DNA of 64,000 nucleotides from Tissierellia bacterium KA00581 (GTDB lineage Bacteria; Bacillota; Clostridia; Tissierellales; Peptoniphilaceae): NCBI GenBank assembly GCA_001552895.1, contig KQ959663.1, positions 1 to 64,000 of the forward strand, read 5' to 3'. Shown piece by piece: positions 55,010 to 64,000 of this stretch (position 1 is its first letter; each line of letters starts with the position of its first letter). The notes under the pieces were generated by a model. It saw only the letters and a program-made list of their open reading frames with translations, ran no database searches and was not told where the DNA came from. The position numbers and the translations under genes were made by a program.

Positions 55010-56068
55010 TTACTTTTTACCTATTGTGTCTGTAAACATAGTTCTTAAAGAATCTCTATCTTTAACAAGCTTTGTCCAATCAATTTTCATACTATTTTTA
55101 ACTATTTCAGAAGTTTTAATAGCATCAAATGGTGGATTATCATAATCTTTTAGCACAGGATGCATCCATCCTTTAACTATAAAAGCTTGACCTTCTTCTG
55201 ATAAGAACCATTTTGAAATAGCTTCTGCTGCTTTTGTATTTTTATTTTCAGTTAATTTTTCATCTATAATCATAATTGGTGATGGTATTACAATTGTTCC
55301 ATCTTTTGGATAGATAACTTCAAGTTTAGATTGTTCTTCTTGTCTCTTTTTAAGAACTGATTCTTCCAAAATCATAAGTTCATCCATTTCTCCTGTTTCA
55401 AGTTTTGTCAAAGCAACACTTCCTGCTTCAACTGCAACTTTTCTTTTTGCTAAATTTTTAAAATATTCATCACTATATTTATCTTTTAAAGCACCTATTG
55501 CAGCAAGTGCAGTTCCAGATTTTAATGGATCTGACATTGAAATTTTTCCTGTTAAACTTTCTTTTTCTGCAAATTCTTTATAGCTTTGAGCTATATCTTC
55601 CTTTTTAGTTTTTTCAGGATTATAAGCTAAAACCATATTTAAGTTTCTAACAGGATACCAATATCCTTCTTTATCATATTCAAAAGCCATTTTATCTTTA
55701 TTTTCAATATCAAATTTGTGTAAAATCTTCTTTTCTTTCAATTCATAAGCATAAGAAGGTTCTGCAACCATTACTATATCACAAGCAAGTTTTCCTGCTT
55801 CAATTTCTCCGGCAATTTTTGTTTGTAAAGTTCCTGTACCTCCTTGGAAAAATTCAATTTGACATTTTGGAAATTTCTTTTGAAGTGCAGGCTTCATATT
55901 AGCTATTATATCTTCATACATTGAAGTATATATCATAACTTTACCTGAAACTTCTTCATTAGATTTAACATTTTTTGTAGCGTCATCTTTTTTTTCAGTT
56001 TTTGAGCCACAAGCAGTTGCACATATCATAAGTGCTGACATCATAAGTGCCAAAAATTTCTTTTTCAT
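55010..56068 (-). CDS. ABC transporter substrate-binding lipoprotein, FbpA/ferric-type
   Basis: This 352-residue lipoprotein has a signal peptide and lipobox ATAC with Cys20. The mature protein shows the class II binding-protein pattern (VMIYTSMYEDIIANM near 44, FFQGGTGTLQTKIAGE near 74, DIVMVAEPSYAYELKEKK near 97). This family includes ferric iron, thiamine and phosphonate binding proteins. The tyrosines that chelate iron in FbpA are not clearly placed here, so the ligand is open. AGGAGGAATTT precedes the ATG; it is the first gene of the operon. Confidence 0.88.
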   Translation of the reverse strand: MKKKFLALMMSALMICATACGSKTEKKDDATKNVKSNEEVSGKVMIYTSMYEDIIANMKPALQKKFPKCQIEFFQGGTGTLQTKIAGEIEAGKLACDIVMVAEPSYAYELKEKKILHKFDIENKDKMAFEYDKEGYWYPVRNLNMVLAYNPEKTKKEDIAQSYKEFAEKESLTGKISMSDPLKSGTALAAIGALKDKYSDEYFKNLAKRKVAVEAGSVALTKLETGEMDELMILEESVLKKRQEEQSKLEVIYPKDGTIVIPSPIMIIDEKLTENKNTKAAEAISKWFLSEEGQAFIVKGWMHPVLKDYDNPPFDAIKTSEIVKNSMKIDWTKLVKDRDSLRTMFTDTIGKK

Positions 56069-56421
56069 AAATTCCTCCTAATAGAATTAATCGTATTAAA
56101 AATACACCTTAATTATATTCAAAAAATAAAAAAAAATCTATATATTTTTAAAATTTTTTTAAAATAAATTCAAAATTTTTTTAAAATTTAATGGGATAAT
56201 TTTGACCCACAAAATAAATTTATCCCTATTTATCTGTAAACATTATTAAATTAATGTATAAAAAAAATTAAAAAAGAGAAAACTTTTTATAAAAAATTTT
56301 CTCTTTTTTGTTAATTTTATTAATTTTTTGAAATAATTAATGTTTTAAATTTTTTAATCTATATTATATAGTGAAAAAATAAAAATATTAAAATAATTAA
56401 AATTAATTTAAAACTTATTTT
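56069..56421. other. Intergenic region with thrS terminator and an inverted repeat
   Basis: A terminator for thrS lies at about 56270-56309 (AAAAGAGAAAA with TTTTCTCTTTTTT). An inverted pair GGGATAA/TTATCCC at 56191-56226 frames TTTTGACCCACAAAAT upstream of the ABC operon and may be an operator. The rest is AT-rich. Confidence 0.5.
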
Positions 56422-58371
56422 TTATCTATTTATTTTTTTACTTTCTATTTCTTCTATTATAATTTCTACAAATTCATTAATATCCATAAATTTTTGTTCT
56501 TGTTGTCCACGTCCTCTAACTGAAACTGATCTTTCAACTACTTCTTTTTCTCCAACAATTAAACTATATGGTATTTTTTTAGAATATGCTTCTCTTATCT
56601 TATAGCCAAGTTTTTCACTTCTATCATCAACTTCTACTCTTATTGATTTTCTTTTTAAAATATTTTTAACTTCATAAGCATAGTCATTAAAATCATCTGA
56701 TATAGGTAAAATTTCAACTTGTACTGGAGCAAGCCATGTTGGAAAAGCACCTTTGTATTCTTCTATCAAATATGAGATAAATCTTTCCATAGTAGAAACT
56801 ATTCCTCTATGAATTACAACAGGTCTATGTGTATTTTTTCCATCTTCTCCAACATATGTTAAGTTAAATCTTTCTGGAAGTAAAAAGTCTAGTTGGATTG
56901 TAGATAATGTTTCTTCAAGTCCTATAGCTGTTTTTACTTGTACATCAAGCTTTGGACCATAAAATGCTGCTTCTCCTTTTGCTTCAAAATAATCATATCC
57001 TAAATCATCCATTGCTTTTTTTAGCATTTTTTCTGCATTATCCCACATTTTATCATCATCAAAATATTTTTCTTTATTTTGAGGATCTCTATAACTTAAT
57101 CTAAATTTGTAATCTTTTATATTGAAGTCTTCATAAACTGATTTCATAAGATTTAAAACTCTTGTAAATTCTTCTTGAATTTGATCTGGTCTTACAAAAA
57201 TATGCGAATCGTTTAAAGTCATTTCTCTTACTCTTTGAAGTCCTGAAAGTGTTCCACTTTTTTCATATCTGTGCATCATTCCAAGTTCTGCAATTCTTAT
57301 TGGAAATTCTCTATAGCTATGAACTTCATTATTATATATTTCCATATGATGTGGACAATTCATAGGTCTTAAAACTAACATTTCGCCATCTCCAAGATCC
57401 ATAGGTGGGAACATTCCATCTTGATAATGATCCCAATGTCCAGATGTTTTATATAAATCAACATTTGCAAGTATTGGAGTATAAACATGACTATATCCAC
57501 ATTCAATTTCTTTATCAACTATATATCTTTCTATAATTCTTCTTATAGTTGCTCCTTTTGGTAACCAGAAAGGAAGTCCTGCTCCAACATTTTGGCTTAA
57601 CATGAAAATTCCAAGTTCTTTTCCAAGTTTTCTATGATCTCTTTGTTTTGCTTCTTCTAAAAGATTTAAATAATCATCTAAATCTTTTTTCTTTTCAAAG
57701 GATATACCATAAATTCTTTGAAGCATTTTATTTTTTTCATTTCCTCTCCAATAAGCTCCTGCTATACTAAGCAATTTTATTGCCTTTATTTTTTTAATAT
57801 CTGCAAGATGTGGTCCTTTACAAAGATCTGTAAATTCTCCTAAATCATAAAAAGAAAGTGGTGTACCTTCTGGGAAATTTTCTATTAAATCAATTTTATA
57901 AATTTGTCCTTTTTTTCTAAAATAATCTAAAGCTTCATCTTTAGTTATTTCTTTTCTTTTAACAGAAAATCCTTCTTTTACAATTTTTTCCATTTCTTTT
58001 TCTATTTTTTCTAAATCTTCCATTGTAAATTTATGATCTAAATCAATATCATAATAGAATCCATTTTCTATTGCAGGTCCGATTGCAAATTTAGCTTTTG
58101 GAAAAAGTCTTTGTATAGCAAGTGCCATTATATGACTTGAAGTATGCCAAAAAAGTTTTTTACCTTCTTTATCTTCAAATTTAACAAATCTAACTTTACA
58201 ATCTTTAGTTAAAACATAAGAAAGGCCATGAGTATGTTCTTCATCTATAACTGCACCTAAAACATTTCTGGCAAATCCTTGTGAAATACTACTTGCAACA
58301 TCAAAAAGAGTTACATTTTTTTCAAATTCATGAATTGATTGATCTGGAAAACTAATCTTAATCTTATCCAT
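56422..58371 (-). CDS. thrS: Threonyl-tRNA synthetase
   Basis: This 649-residue class II synthetase starts with a TGS domain (about 1-62). An editing domain ([16 protein letters not shown], HxxxH near 78) and the TxAx domain with LCKGPHL follow. The catalytic core has [10 protein letters not shown] near 346 (zinc Cys), [12 protein letters not shown] and [19 protein letters not shown], and an anticodon-binding domain is at the end. It charges threonine tRNA. Expression is governed by the T-box at 58432-58607, directly after hisS. Confidence 0.97.
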   Translation of the reverse strand: MDKIKISFPDQSIHEFEKNVTLFDVASSISQGFARNVLGAVIDEEHTHGLSYVLTKDCKVRFVKFEDKEGKKLFWHTSSHIMALAIQRLFPKAKFAIGPAIENGFYYDIDLDHKFTMEDLEKIEKEMEKIVKEGFSVKRKEITKDEALDYFRKKGQIYKIDLIENFPEGTPLSFYDLGEFTDLCKGPHLADIKKIKAIKLLSIAGAYWRGNEKNKMLQRIYGISFEKKKDLDDYLNLLEEAKQRDHRKLGKELGIFMLSQNVGAGLPFWLPKGATIRRIIERYIVDKEIECGYSHVYTPILANVDLYKTSGHWDHYQDGMFPPMDLGDGEMLVLRPMNCPHHMEIYNNEVHSYREFPIRIAELGMMHRYEKSGTLSGLQRVREMTLNDSHIFVRPDQIQEEFTRVLNLMKSVYEDFNIKDYKFRLSYRDPQNKEKYFDDDKMWDNAEKMLKKAMDDLGYDYFEAKGEAAFYGPKLDVQVKTAIGLEETLSTIQLDFLLPERFNLTYVGEDGKNTHRPVVIHRGIVSTMERFISYLIEEYKGAFPTWLAPVQVEILPISDDFNDYAYEVKNILKRKSIRVEVDDRSEKLGYKIREAYSKKIPYSLIVGEKEVVERSVSVRGRGQQEQKFMDINEFVEIIIEEIESKKINR

Positions 58372-58431
58372 TTTTCTTTCCTCCTAAAATATTTTTAATT
58401 CCATATAACATAAATGTAAATTATTGTAATA

Positions 58432-58607
58432 AAAAAATCTTCACCCCTACAAATTTTGTAGGGACGAAGATTCGTGGTTCCACCCTAATTACTTCTTAAT
58501 TAGTTAAAAGACTCGGTAATAGTTTTCAAAAAATAGTATCTTAAACGAAATTTCAGCCACGTTTCATTCTCTCTTAAAGGCTTATCTTTCTACTCGTTAC
58601 GTCAACA
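58432..58607 (-). promoter_or_regulatory. T-box riboswitch of thrS
   Basis: The minus strand has the T-box TAGGGTGGAACCACGAA (around 58470-58487). A terminator follows, AATCTTCGTCCCTACA pairing with TGTAGGGGTGAAGATT, ending in seven T residues (58432-58473). Upstream are AGAGAGAATG and GTGGCTG segments of stem I and a candidate ACC threonine specifier in ATTACCGAG. It starts immediately after the hisS stop, so readthrough from hisS could also be attenuated. Confidence 0.9.
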
Positions 58608-58608
58608 T

Positions 58609-59913
58609 CTATATTAAATTCAATAACTCATCATAACTTAGGCTAAATTGCTCTGAAGTTTTTAAATTTTTCAAAGTATATCTATTATTACATATTTCGT
58701 CTTCACCAATTATGATTACAAAAGGAATTTTTAATTTGTCTGCATAAGATATTTTCTTTTTCATCTTAGCATCTTCAAAATACACTTCTATTATTTTACC
58801 ACTATTTTTTAATAAATTCAATAGTTTTATAGAATATTCTAAACAATTTTCATCCATAGGTATAATTAATGCATCAATTAAAGTGTCTTTTATTTTTTTA
58901 AAAAGATTTTTTTCTAAAAGTTTATAAAAAAGTCTAGTAAGTCCAATAGAAATTCCAACTCCAGGCAATACCTTAGTAGTATAATTGCTAGCAAGATTAT
59001 CATATCTTCCTCCAGAACAAATACTTCCAAGCTCTCTATAATTATCTAAAAAAGTTTCGTAAACTGTAGCAGTATAATAATCAAGACCCCTTGTTATAGA
59101 AAGATTTATTTTTATATATTCATCTGGAATAGAAAAAATTTTCATGTATTTATAAACAGTATCTAGTTCTTTAACTCCTTGTTTAAAAAGTTCATTTGAA
59201 ATAGAAAGCTTATAAAGTTTATCTAAAACTTCTTCATTTTTACCAGAAATTTCAATAAATGATTGTATTTTAGAAACTTTTTTTTCATCGATTTTTAAAT
59301 TCTTTATCTCTTCTATAACTTTTTCTTTTCCTATTTTTTCTATTTTATCTATAATTCTTAAAATATCAGATTTATTTTCAATTTCTAAACTTTCAAAAAA
59401 ACCATTTATTATTTTTAAGTTATTTATATTTATTTTAAATTTTTCATCTGTTATTTTTGAAAAAATTTCATAGATAATAGATGGTAATTCAGCATCATTT
59501 TTAATATCTAACTTTTCATTACCAATTGTATCTATATCACATTGATAAAATTCTTTATATCTTCCTTTTTGATTTCTCTCTCCACGATATACCTTTGAAA
59601 TTTGATATCTTCTAAAAGGAAAATTCAAATCGCTAAAATGCTGAGAAACATACCTTGCAAGAGGTACTGTTAAATCAAATCTTAAAGATATTTCTTGACT
59701 TTCAGAAGCTATTTTAAAAATTTGTTTTGTTGTTTCTCCGCCTCCTTTAGCTAAAAGAATTTCATTTTTTTCAAAAACAGGTGTATCTATTGGTAAAAAT
59801 CCACTTTTTTTAAAACTATCTTCTATAATACTTTTAATATTATCAAATAAAATCTGTTCATTTGGTAAAAGTTCCATAGTACCAACAACATTACTCGGTT
59901 TTATTATAGACAT
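58609..59913 (-). CDS. hisS: Histidyl-tRNA synthetase
   Basis: This 434-residue class II synthetase has motif 1 around GTMELLPNEQ and FDLTVPLARY near 78. The motif 2 loop is KVYRGERNQKGRYKEFYQCD near 108-127, histidine-specific RGLDYYTATVYE is near 270 and motif 3 is GVGISIGLTRL near 321. It charges histidine tRNA. AGGAGGATTAT precedes the ATG; it follows the DUF6873 gene by 9 bp, and thrS lies downstream. The C-terminal anticodon domain is short but present. Confidence 0.95.
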   Translation of the reverse strand: MSIIKPSNVVGTMELLPNEQILFDNIKSIIEDSFKKSGFLPIDTPVFEKNEILLAKGGGETTKQIFKIASESQEISLRFDLTVPLARYVSQHFSDLNFPFRRYQISKVYRGERNQKGRYKEFYQCDIDTIGNEKLDIKNDAELPSIIYEIFSKITDEKFKININNLKIINGFFESLEIENKSDILRIIDKIEKIGKEKVIEEIKNLKIDEKKVSKIQSFIEISGKNEEVLDKLYKLSISNELFKQGVKELDTVYKYMKIFSIPDEYIKINLSITRGLDYYTATVYETFLDNYRELGSICSGGRYDNLASNYTTKVLPGVGISIGLTRLFYKLLEKNLFKKIKDTLIDALIIPMDENCLEYSIKLLNLLKNSGKIIEVYFEDAKMKKKISYADKLKIPFVIIIGEDEICNNRYTLKNLKTSEQFSLSYDELLNLI

Positions 59914-59922
59914 ATAATCCTC

Positions 59923-60606
59923 CTAATTAATTGAAATAATTCCTCCTAAATCAACAAAATCAGTATTTTTAGGAAAAATTAATTCAACATTTTCAATATC
60001 TGCTATTTTTTTTATTATATCATAATCCTTATATTTTGTCACATCACCATAAAATAATAACTTATCATTTGATATAAATCCACAAGTTCCACCTATAAAT
60101 CCGTTACTATATCCATTTAGTAAAATGCCATCTGCAGTTACAAGCTTTACATTAATTTTTTCCTTTAAAAGAGTTTTGTATATTCCAATATCACTTGTTA
60201 TAATAGTATTATTAAAGCAAATCATACTACAATTTGCATAACCTTGATTTATTTTTATATATTCTTTATTTTTAGATAATTTTTTAAATATATCATTAGG
60301 TGTAAATTTTTCATTATGAAAAAAAAATCTATTATTAAAAGCTATATTTAAACATACTTCTTTATTTTTTAAAAAATTAGAATTTACACTTTCTATATTT
60401 ACATTTTTTAACTTATTTTTATAATATGAAAAAACACTATTTTCTACATATAATGTTTTTTCAAAATAAAATAAACTTATATCTGGATGGTCAAAATAAT
60501 TTTTGTTAAAAGAAATATTATCTTTACTTTTTATATAATCTATTTTCATATTTTCTAACAACGAAAAAAATTTTTCATTTGCTCTATTACTTACAATTAA
60601 TTTCAT
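59923..60606 (-). CDS. DUF6873-family protein of unknown function
   Basis: This 227-residue protein resembles DUF6873, a predicted guanidinoacetate-methylhydrolase-type propeller (GME fold). The segments NQGYANCSMICFNNTIITSD near 121-140 and GFIGGTCGFISNDKLLFYGD near 172-191 recur in that family and hold candidate catalytic residues (Asp, Cys). The function is unknown. It is the first gene of a unit with hisS, 9 bp apart, a pairing that may be only transcriptional. It shows no TGA codons. Confidence 0.7.
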   Translation of the reverse strand: MKLIVSNRANEKFFSLLENMKIDYIKSKDNISFNKNYFDHPDISLFYFEKTLYVENSVFSYYKNKLKNVNIESVNSNFLKNKEVCLNIAFNNRFFFHNEKFTPNDIFKKLSKNKEYIKINQGYANCSMICFNNTIITSDIGIYKTLLKEKINVKLVTADGILLNGYSNGFIGGTCGFISNDKLLFYGDVTKYKDYDIIKKIADIENVELIFPKNTDFVDLGGIISIN

Positions 60607-60743
60607 ATTATATTTCCCCTTAATAATTGCTTTAAAATAAAAAAACTGATATAATTAAATAAATATCATTAATAGTATTATATCACAAAAGATAATTTTT
60701 TTATAAAAAAATTTTACAAAAAGTATTTTATAGGGAGGTATTT

Positions 60744-61145
60744 ATGCTTAAAGAATTTAAAGAATTTGCTTTAAAAGGAAATGTAGTTGATTTAGCTGTC
60801 GGTGTTATAATTGGTGCTGCTTTTGGAAAAATAGTTTCATCTTTAGTAAATGATATTTTGATGCCGATATTATCTATTTTAACTGGTGGAATAAACTTTT
60901 CAGATTTAAAAATTATTTTAAGAAATGCTAACAATGCAAAACACTTAGCGGAAGTTTCCCTTAACTACGGCATGTTTATACAAAATATAATAGATTTTTT
61001 AATAATTGCATTTTCTATATTTCTTATGGTAAAAACTATGAATAAATTAACTAGAAAAAAACCTAAAGAAGAAGTTAAAAAGAAAACTCAAGAAGAAATT
61101 CTTACAGAAATTAAAGATATCTTAAAAGAAATTAAAGAAAAGTAA
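60744..61145 (+). CDS. mscL: Large-conductance mechanosensitive channel
   Basis: This 133-residue channel has N-terminal [20 protein letters not shown] and [16 protein letters not shown], the MscL pore helix. A loop with SYGMF-like NYGMFIQN near 75 follows, then the second helix and a basic, coiled C-terminus ending [10 protein letters not shown]. It opens under membrane stretch as an osmotic safety valve. AGGGAGGTATTT precedes the ATG. Single gene, convergent with the MetE-like gene and sharing a terminator with it. Confidence 0.97.
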   Translation: MLKEFKEFALKGNVVDLAVGVIIGAAFGKIVSSLVNDILMPILSILTGGINFSDLKIILRNANNAKHLAEVSLNYGMFIQNIIDFLIIAFSIFLMVKTMNKLTRKKPKEEVKKKTQEEILTEIKDILKEIKEK

Positions 61146-61175
61146 TAATATATTCTAGATTTTATTTTATAAAAT

Positions 61176-61210
61176 AAACGCACCATTTAAAAAAATATAA
61201 TGGTGCGTTT
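61176..61210. terminator. Bidirectional terminator between mscL and the MetE-like gene
   Basis: ACGCACCATT pairs with AATGGTGCGT, followed by TTTT on the plus strand and A-to-T runs on the minus. It serves both convergent genes. Confidence 0.88.
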
Positions 61211-61221
61211 TAGTTTATATT

Positions 61222-62409
61222 TTATTTACAATATTTTTCTCTTAAAATATGGGAAGCTTTAACCATATTAGATAATTTTTCTTCAATAATGTTATAAGGA
61301 TTTAATGGTCTTTTAGCAAATGTTGCAAATCCACAATCTGGATTTAACCAGATTTTTTCAGGTGGTAAAAATTCTAAAGCTTTTTGTACTCTTTCTACAA
61401 TTTCATCAACAGTTTCAACTCTTGGTATTCTAGGATTAACGCACCCTACTCCTAACATAATTTTCTTATTTAAATCATTATTTTTAAATAATTGACTTAT
61501 TTCTCCAGCACGTGGAGTTGAAAATTCAAGTGCTAACATATCTACATCCAATGAGTCAAAAAATTTACTTAATTTATCATATGCCCCTTCAAGTAATACA
61601 CTTTCATCACAAGTCCAATTTCCACGACAAACGTGCATAACTGATAATACATCATCATATTTTCTAATTTCAGCAAAAATTTCTGAAAGTAATTGCCCTG
61701 CAAATTTTAATTCTCGATCAACCTTGACCTTAGCAGATAACGCTCCTCAGTAAAAAGAATTAGAAGAATTTGTATTTTTAAAAACTACTTCAGATAAAAT
61801 TGGTTCATCAATTTGTATAACTTTAGCTCCTAGAGAAACTAATCTTTTAATTTCATTTATCAAAAGTTTTACAACATCTTTACCCAACTCATTACGATTT
61901 TCATAAACTTTTCCAGTTACTTCTTTAAGCCACATAGACCTTGTAAGAAGATAAGGACTTGGCAAAGTCATTTTAAAATCAGAATCTGTAATTTTTTTTA
62001 TCATCTTTACTTCATCAATATCAAGTTCAACATCTGTTTTTATTCGATCAACACAAATTGGACTATTCATCGAATTATCAGAAGCATCCATTTCTTTTAA
62101 ACTTTTATTAAAATCACCTTTATTTTCTGTTAAACTTAAAATTTGATCTGTTGCCATAAGTTTAATTCCATAAACATGTTCTGCAACATAACTCATGTAA
62201 TTATCACGAGAAATTTCTCCACTTATTACAACATCAATTCCTATTTTATCAAGCATGTTTACAACAAATTTAGTTTCATCAAATACCATTTTATCATATT
62301 CTTCTTTTAAAGATGAATCTTTTTGTAGCTTTTCTTTTAAGCTAAGTAATTTATTTGACCTTGGCATACTTCCGATTAAAGTTGTTGAAAAAGGTTTAAA
62401 ATTTTTCAT
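61222..62409 (-). CDS. MetE-like methyltransferase with an in-frame TGA (probable selenoprotein)
   Basis: Read through one TGA, this is an intact 395-residue member of the cobalamin-independent methionine synthase C-terminal family. It runs from FKPFSTTLIGSMPRS at the start to VIQIDEPILSEVVF near 200, TGA at residue 221 in SFY-TGA-GALSAK, then the zinc-binding HVCRGNW near 259-265 and LNPDCGFATF near 357. The family usually has Cys at the TGA position (F-x-C-x-A-L as I recall). The other reading frames hold no frameshift path, and homology resumes directly after the TGA. A hairpin with an AGGU loop follows (61716-61729). TGGAGGAAAT precedes the ATG. It likely moves methyl groups to a thiol or selenol acceptor. 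Confidence 0.82.
61716..61749 (-). promoter_or_regulatory. Candidate bacterial SECIS element of the MetE-like gene
   Basis: TGA at 61747-61749 is followed after 17 nt by the hairpin GGTCA-AGGT-TGATC (61716-61729), five pairs including one G-U, with loop AGGU. The E. coli fdhF SECIS also exposes AGGU in its loop at about 18 nt after UGA, and SelB contacts those G residues. Two further outer pairs (CT/AG) can form beyond a small internal loop. Confidence 0.7.
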
Positions 62410-62459
62410 ATTTCCTCCATAAATTTCCGATATGTTTTTAAATAAAAAAATTATAATAA

Positions 62460-62484
62460 ATAGGCAAGAATAAATTCTTGCCTA
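62460..62484 (-). terminator. Hairpin terminator between the DsrE-like and MetE-like genes
   Basis: TAGGCAAGAA pairs with TTCTTGCCTA around a 4-base loop and is followed by TTTATT on the minus strand, 24 bases past the DsrE-like gene stop. It probably separates or attenuates the two genes. Confidence 0.8.
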
Positions 62485-62508
62485 TTTATCAATATATTAT
62501 AGAATAAA

Positions 62509-62850
62509 CTATGGTTCAACTACTAAATTACTATTTGATAGTATTTCAACAACAGCACCCATTGTAGTTGAGCTTCCAACTTCAAGGTTATCTAATAATT
62601 CATAGTAATCTAAGCAAATTCCACAAGATAAAACTTCAACTCCCTTATCAGACATTGCTTTTAAATCATCTAAGCATTCTGAACCTTTTGCAGCTAATTT
62701 TACGCCTTCTCCATAAAAAATAATATGAGATGGTAAATTTTCTCTTTGAGCAACAGTATGAATAAAAGCATTCATTAAATTATCTGTTAAAACTTTTTCT
62801 CCTTCTCCCATACCAGTTCCTTTAATTACAATATCATATGTTTGTGCCAT
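62509..62850 (-). CDS. DsrE-like protein, stand-alone YedF C-terminal domain
   Basis: This 113-residue protein matches the C-terminal half of YedF (17677-18276): both share GVKL, KGSECLDDLK/EGSECIDDLK and SCGICLDYYELL/SCGTCLDYYGL. The TusA half with CPxP is absent. The cysteines of the CGxC motif may carry persulfide or perselenide. It lies directly upstream of the MetE-like selenoprotein gene in the same direction, linking it to selenium handling by context. AGGAGGTATTT precedes the ATG, and the leader has two hairpins (62880-62917). Confidence 0.82.
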   Translation of the reverse strand: MAQTYDIVIKGTGMGEGEKVLTDNLMNAFIHTVAQRENLPSHIIFYGEGVKLAAKGSECLDDLKAMSDKGVEVLSCGICLDYYELLDNLEVGSSTTMGAVVEILSNSNLVVEP

Positions 62851-62879
62851 TTTGAAATACCTCCTATATAAAATTTTTT

Positions 62880-62917
62880 AGTCGGCACGACTTAAACTAT
62901 AAATAGCATTTATAGTT
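62880..62917 (-). promoter_or_regulatory. Double hairpin in the leader of the DsrE-like gene
   Basis: On the minus strand a perfect 10-bp stem AACTATAAAT-GCT-ATTTATAGTT (62895-62917) is followed directly by AGTCG-TGC-CGACT (62880-62892) and then AAAAAATTTT before the ribosome site. It could be an operator or a small regulatory RNA structure. It resembles no riboswitch class I know. Confidence 0.5.
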
Positions 62918-63189
62918 AAAATAAAAAATACTTATATTTTTATTTTAACTATACTATATCATACTAAATTTTAATTGTCAATATATATAAATAAACTATA
63001 TATAATTTTATTTATATTTTTTATTTATAATAGTTATAAGATTTTCTTATTAATAATATCGTAATTTATATTTTATACTAATATCTTTTTTATTGTTATA
63101 AATTATTTTATTTTTGAAATTTTTATAGTTTTATGTTATAATTTTTTTATAAATATAATAAAATTTTTATATATTACATAGGAGGTTTT
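62918..63189. promoter_or_regulatory. Divergent promoter region
   Basis: This AT-rich region lies between the minus-strand DsrE-like gene and the plus-strand lipoprotein gene. TTATAA/TATAAT-like boxes are frequent (for example near 63135-63141), but no complete consensus promoter is certain. Confidence 0.35.
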
Positions 63190-64000
63190 ATGAAAAATAA
63201 GACTATTTTACTTCTGATTTTATTTGCATTTTTTCTTTCATCTTGTGGAAAGAGTGGAAATAAAACAGTAGAAAAACTAAATGACGAAATTAAAAACTCT
63301 TCTATACATTTTTCTTTATCACCTAAAGAAATAAAAATGTTAAAAAAATCTTATAAGGATTTTACAGATAAAGAAAAAGAGCTTTTTAATAAAATTTTAA
63401 AAAAATACGATGATTTTAAAAAAAATAATGGAAATTTAAAATTAATTTTTGAAAAAGATATTTTAAGAATAAAACAAGAGATTTCAAATATAAAAAATAA
63501 CAATGATATAAACTTTGTAAAAGAATCTTCAAAAAATGTAAAACTAGAAGAAAAAAATTTAGATAAAAATTCTACTACTTACCTTAAAGATTTAAATTTA
63601 TCTGATGGCGGATATATAATTTCACTTACTGGTAATGGAGAATTTTCATATTATAACGATGATAAACTTGTTATAAAAAAAGAAATTTCTAGTAATGAAA
63701 ATCCAAAATTTATAAGAATAATCAAATATTCTAATTCAAAAGTTGAACTTAAAGGAGAATTAAATGCAAATATTGTAAAGGATAATATAAATTATAATTC
63801 TTTTAAATTTTTACCTATGGGATACTTTTTAATTGGAAAAGATATAGATGAAGGAAATTATGAAATAAAATTAAAAAATGATGATACAAATATTTATTTA
63901 ATAAAAAATACAAAAGAAAATATAATAGAAAAACAAGAAAAAGAAAGTCTAAAAAATATATATCTAAAGAAAAATTTTGCTCTATTAATAACTGAAGCAA
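63190..64000 (+). CDS. Lipoprotein of unknown function (runs off the window end)
   Basis: An open frame begins with ATG at 63190 behind TAGGAGGTTTT and is still open at 64000 (270 codons). The N-terminus MKNKTILLLILFAFFLSSCG is a lipoprotein signal with lipobox LSSC and Cys19. The mature part is Lys-rich and helical for about 100 residues (coiled-coil tendency, KILKKYDDFKKNNG). It then has beta-rich repeats such as LSDGGYIISLTGNGEFSYY and GKDIDEGNYEIKLKN, similar to small secreted ligand or peptide-binding modules. It is partial, and no family is assigned. Confidence 0.75.
   Translation, partial: MKNKTILLLILFAFFLSSCGKSGNKTVEKLNDEIKNSSIHFSLSPKEIKMLKKSYKDFTDKEKELFNKILKKYDDFKKNNGNLKLIFEKDILRIKQEISNIKNNNDINFVKESSKNVKLEEKNLDKNSTTYLKDLNLSDGGYIISLTGNGEFSYYNDDKLVIKKEISSNENPKFIRIIKYSNSKVELKGELNANIVKDNINYNSFKFLPMGYFLIGKDIDEGNYEIKLKNDDTNIYLIKNTKENIIEKQEKESLKNIYLKKNFALLITEA

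Noticed and set aside
61639-61746. MetE-like gene as a pseudogene or two separate genes
   Set aside because: Only one stop codon interrupts a frame that keeps conserved sequence on both sides; there is no frameshift. The downstream ATG has no ribosome site.
1-64000. tRNA and rRNA genes
   Set aside because: No cloverleaf with the conserved GGTTC arm and no rRNA sequence was recognised by eye on either strand; a covariance search would settle this.

Overview
The window looks like chromosomal DNA of a very AT-rich, low-GC Gram-positive anaerobe. Supporting signs are strong AGGAGG ribosome sites, T-box leaders, an FMN riboswitch, lipoproteins and mostly TAA stops. Gene content (selenium genes, pyrophosphatase, oleate hydratase, HpaII-type restriction) fits the Tissierellales/Peptoniphilaceae, Parvimonas being the nearest guess. 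That placement is inference; there is no rRNA in the window.

Region 1 (0.3-9.3 kb) is a rSAM/selenodomain (arsenosugar-type) locus. Minus-strand peroxidase-like protein, ArsS, TVP38 protein and a kinase-like protein diverge from plus-strand transferase 1, a second TVP38 protein and transferase 2. A convergent minus-strand group follows: Fe-S oxidoreductase, two tandem rhodaneses and a beta-hydroxyacid dehydrogenase. ArsS reads through an in-frame TGA followed by a SECIS-like hairpin, so it is very probably a selenoprotein. Region 2 (9.5-20 kb) has a C69 dipeptidase behind a palindromic operator, nrdAB behind paired NrdR boxes, ribU under an FMN riboswitch, a methyltransferase, a GNAT, YedF and a membrane protein. 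Region 3 (19.6-25.4 kb) is a surface electron-transfer pair: a 1675-residue protein with five FMN-attachment motifs and a ferric-reductase-like membrane protein.

Region 4 (26-37 kb) is accessory: GIY-YIG protein, nucleoside phosphorylase, an HpaII-type restriction-modification operon with a controller and a RloC/PrrC-like ATPase, a frameshifted mobC, and debris of a DUF4417/toxin/immunity unit joined to a headless XRE regulator. Region 5 (37-60.6 kb) is mostly housekeeping: guaA, membrane pyrophosphatase, secG, leuS and thrS with T-boxes, hisS, MATE pump, hslO, cold-shock protein, NhaC antiporter, oleate hydratase, an exporter and a ferric-type ABC importer. Region 6 (60.7-64 kb) has mscL, a MetE-like gene interrupted by one in-frame TGA with a second SECIS-like hairpin, a YedF-like DsrE protein and a lipoprotein running off the end.

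The common thread is selenium: two probable UGA-decoded selenoproteins, two YedF-type proteins and a selenodomain cluster. No sel genes are in the window, so the decoding machinery must lie elsewhere. The MetE-like selenoprotein is the best candidate for something not previously described.
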